Assembly: GCA_004794655.1 (NCBI GenBank)
Contig: SMMW01000019.1
Location: 1,809,501 to 1,873,500, forward strand
Direction: 5' to 3'
Length of the DNA stretch: 64,000 nt
Origin: Marisa cornuarietis
Taxonomy: Eukaryota; Mollusca; Gastropoda; Architaenioglossa; Ampullariidae
A program made the position numbers and the translations under genes. Shown one piece after another: positions 63,531 through 64,000 of this stretch. Below the pieces are notes generated by a model. That model was given only the letters and a program-made list of their open reading frames with translations. It made no database searches and had not been told where the DNA came from. Within the stretch, counting starts at the first letter, position 1. The number at the start of each line of letters is the position of its first letter.

Positions 63531-64000
63531 ATTTCACTCAGATTGGAAATAGGTGAGTATTGGAACTGACTGAAAAGAATACAGTACTTTATTACTTTAC
63601 AGTAGATTATACACTTCACTGATACTACGGCAAAGGACGACGGTATTGTTTCGTTGCCCGAAAAAAACACTTAAACAATTACACATCTAGACAATAATGC
63701 TGCAGCATTTCACTGTAAAAGACGTATGTGCCTTTGGGCTAAAACTTTATTTAAAAATCATATTCCTTTTAACATACGAATGTGTTGTTGATAAGGTAGT
63801 CTAAGCACGTCTTAAGCGTTCCAAAATGTGCTGCTTGTCCACCGACTTACATTGTGGTTTACAAATACATATATTACACTCGTTTTACTGACACCACAAT
63901 TTTGACACGGTAGAAAATATTAAGTAAAATTATCACAATTAGCTTGACGATCTACGACAGTATTACACTCTGTGCACTAAAGATACGACAATGATAATCG
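63531..64000. promoter_or_regulatory. SGTA 5' region
   Basis: Upstream of the SGTA start codon to the window edge; should contain its 5' UTR and promoter. No motif can be named with confidence and no other gene is seen. Confidence 0.4.

Overview
The window is animal nuclear DNA: AT-rich, with GT-AG introns of tens of bases to several kb, no operons, and many LINE and DNA-transposon remnants. The proteins resemble vertebrate orthologues closely. The repeats (RTE, CR1/L2-like and Tx1/L1-like LINEs, and short elements ending in ATT or ATC runs after an 'AGCGCTATACAAAT'-type tail) suggest a mollusc, probably a gastropod. The species call is inference; the animal call is firm.

Layout, left to right. 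(1) 0.1-4.0 kb, +: the last exons of a ceramide kinase, cut by the window's left edge. (2) 7.1-8.2 kb, -: TCEANC2, a TFIIS-related factor, 3 exons. (3) 10.1-14.6 kb, -: PSMB2, proteasome subunit beta type-2, 6 exons. (4) 16.7-27.9 kb, +: a MAPRE/EB1 microtubule plus-end protein with 7 coding exon positions, one present as two alternative copies. (5) 31.0-37.8 kb, -: a gene I cannot name, with seven phase-compatible exons giving a 407-residue C-terminal part. (6) 43.3-48.9 kb, -: UTP23, an 18S rRNA processing factor, whose first intron carries a near-intact antisense RTE LINE. (7) 49.7-55.8 kb, +: EIF3H, head to head with UTP23. (8) 57.6-63.5 kb, -: SGTA, a TPR co-chaperone, 10 exons, convergent with EIF3H.

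For TCEANC2, PSMB2, MAPRE, UTP23, EIF3H and SGTA I could join all exons so that splice phases agree, giving 211, 201, 267, 270, 333 and 313 residues. These are close to the human lengths I recall. The genes are mostly housekeeping (transcription, proteasome, translation, ribosome assembly, chaperoning, microtubules) and do not form one pathway. Their arrangement includes two divergent pairs (PSMB2/MAPRE and UTP23/EIF3H) and a convergent pair (EIF3H/SGTA).

Most notable points: the MAPRE gene has two tandem 107-nt versions of the exon encoding the middle of its microtubule-binding CH domain, with phases that make including both or neither produce an early stop. The RTE element has a perfect 13-bp target-site duplication, and a 41-bp fragment of the same family, also with a 13-bp duplication, sits in an EIF3H intron. 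A ~570-bp imperfect palindrome lies in the first coding intron of MAPRE. A THAP-domain (P-like) transposon remnant and a pogo-like MITE lie in EIF3H intron 2.
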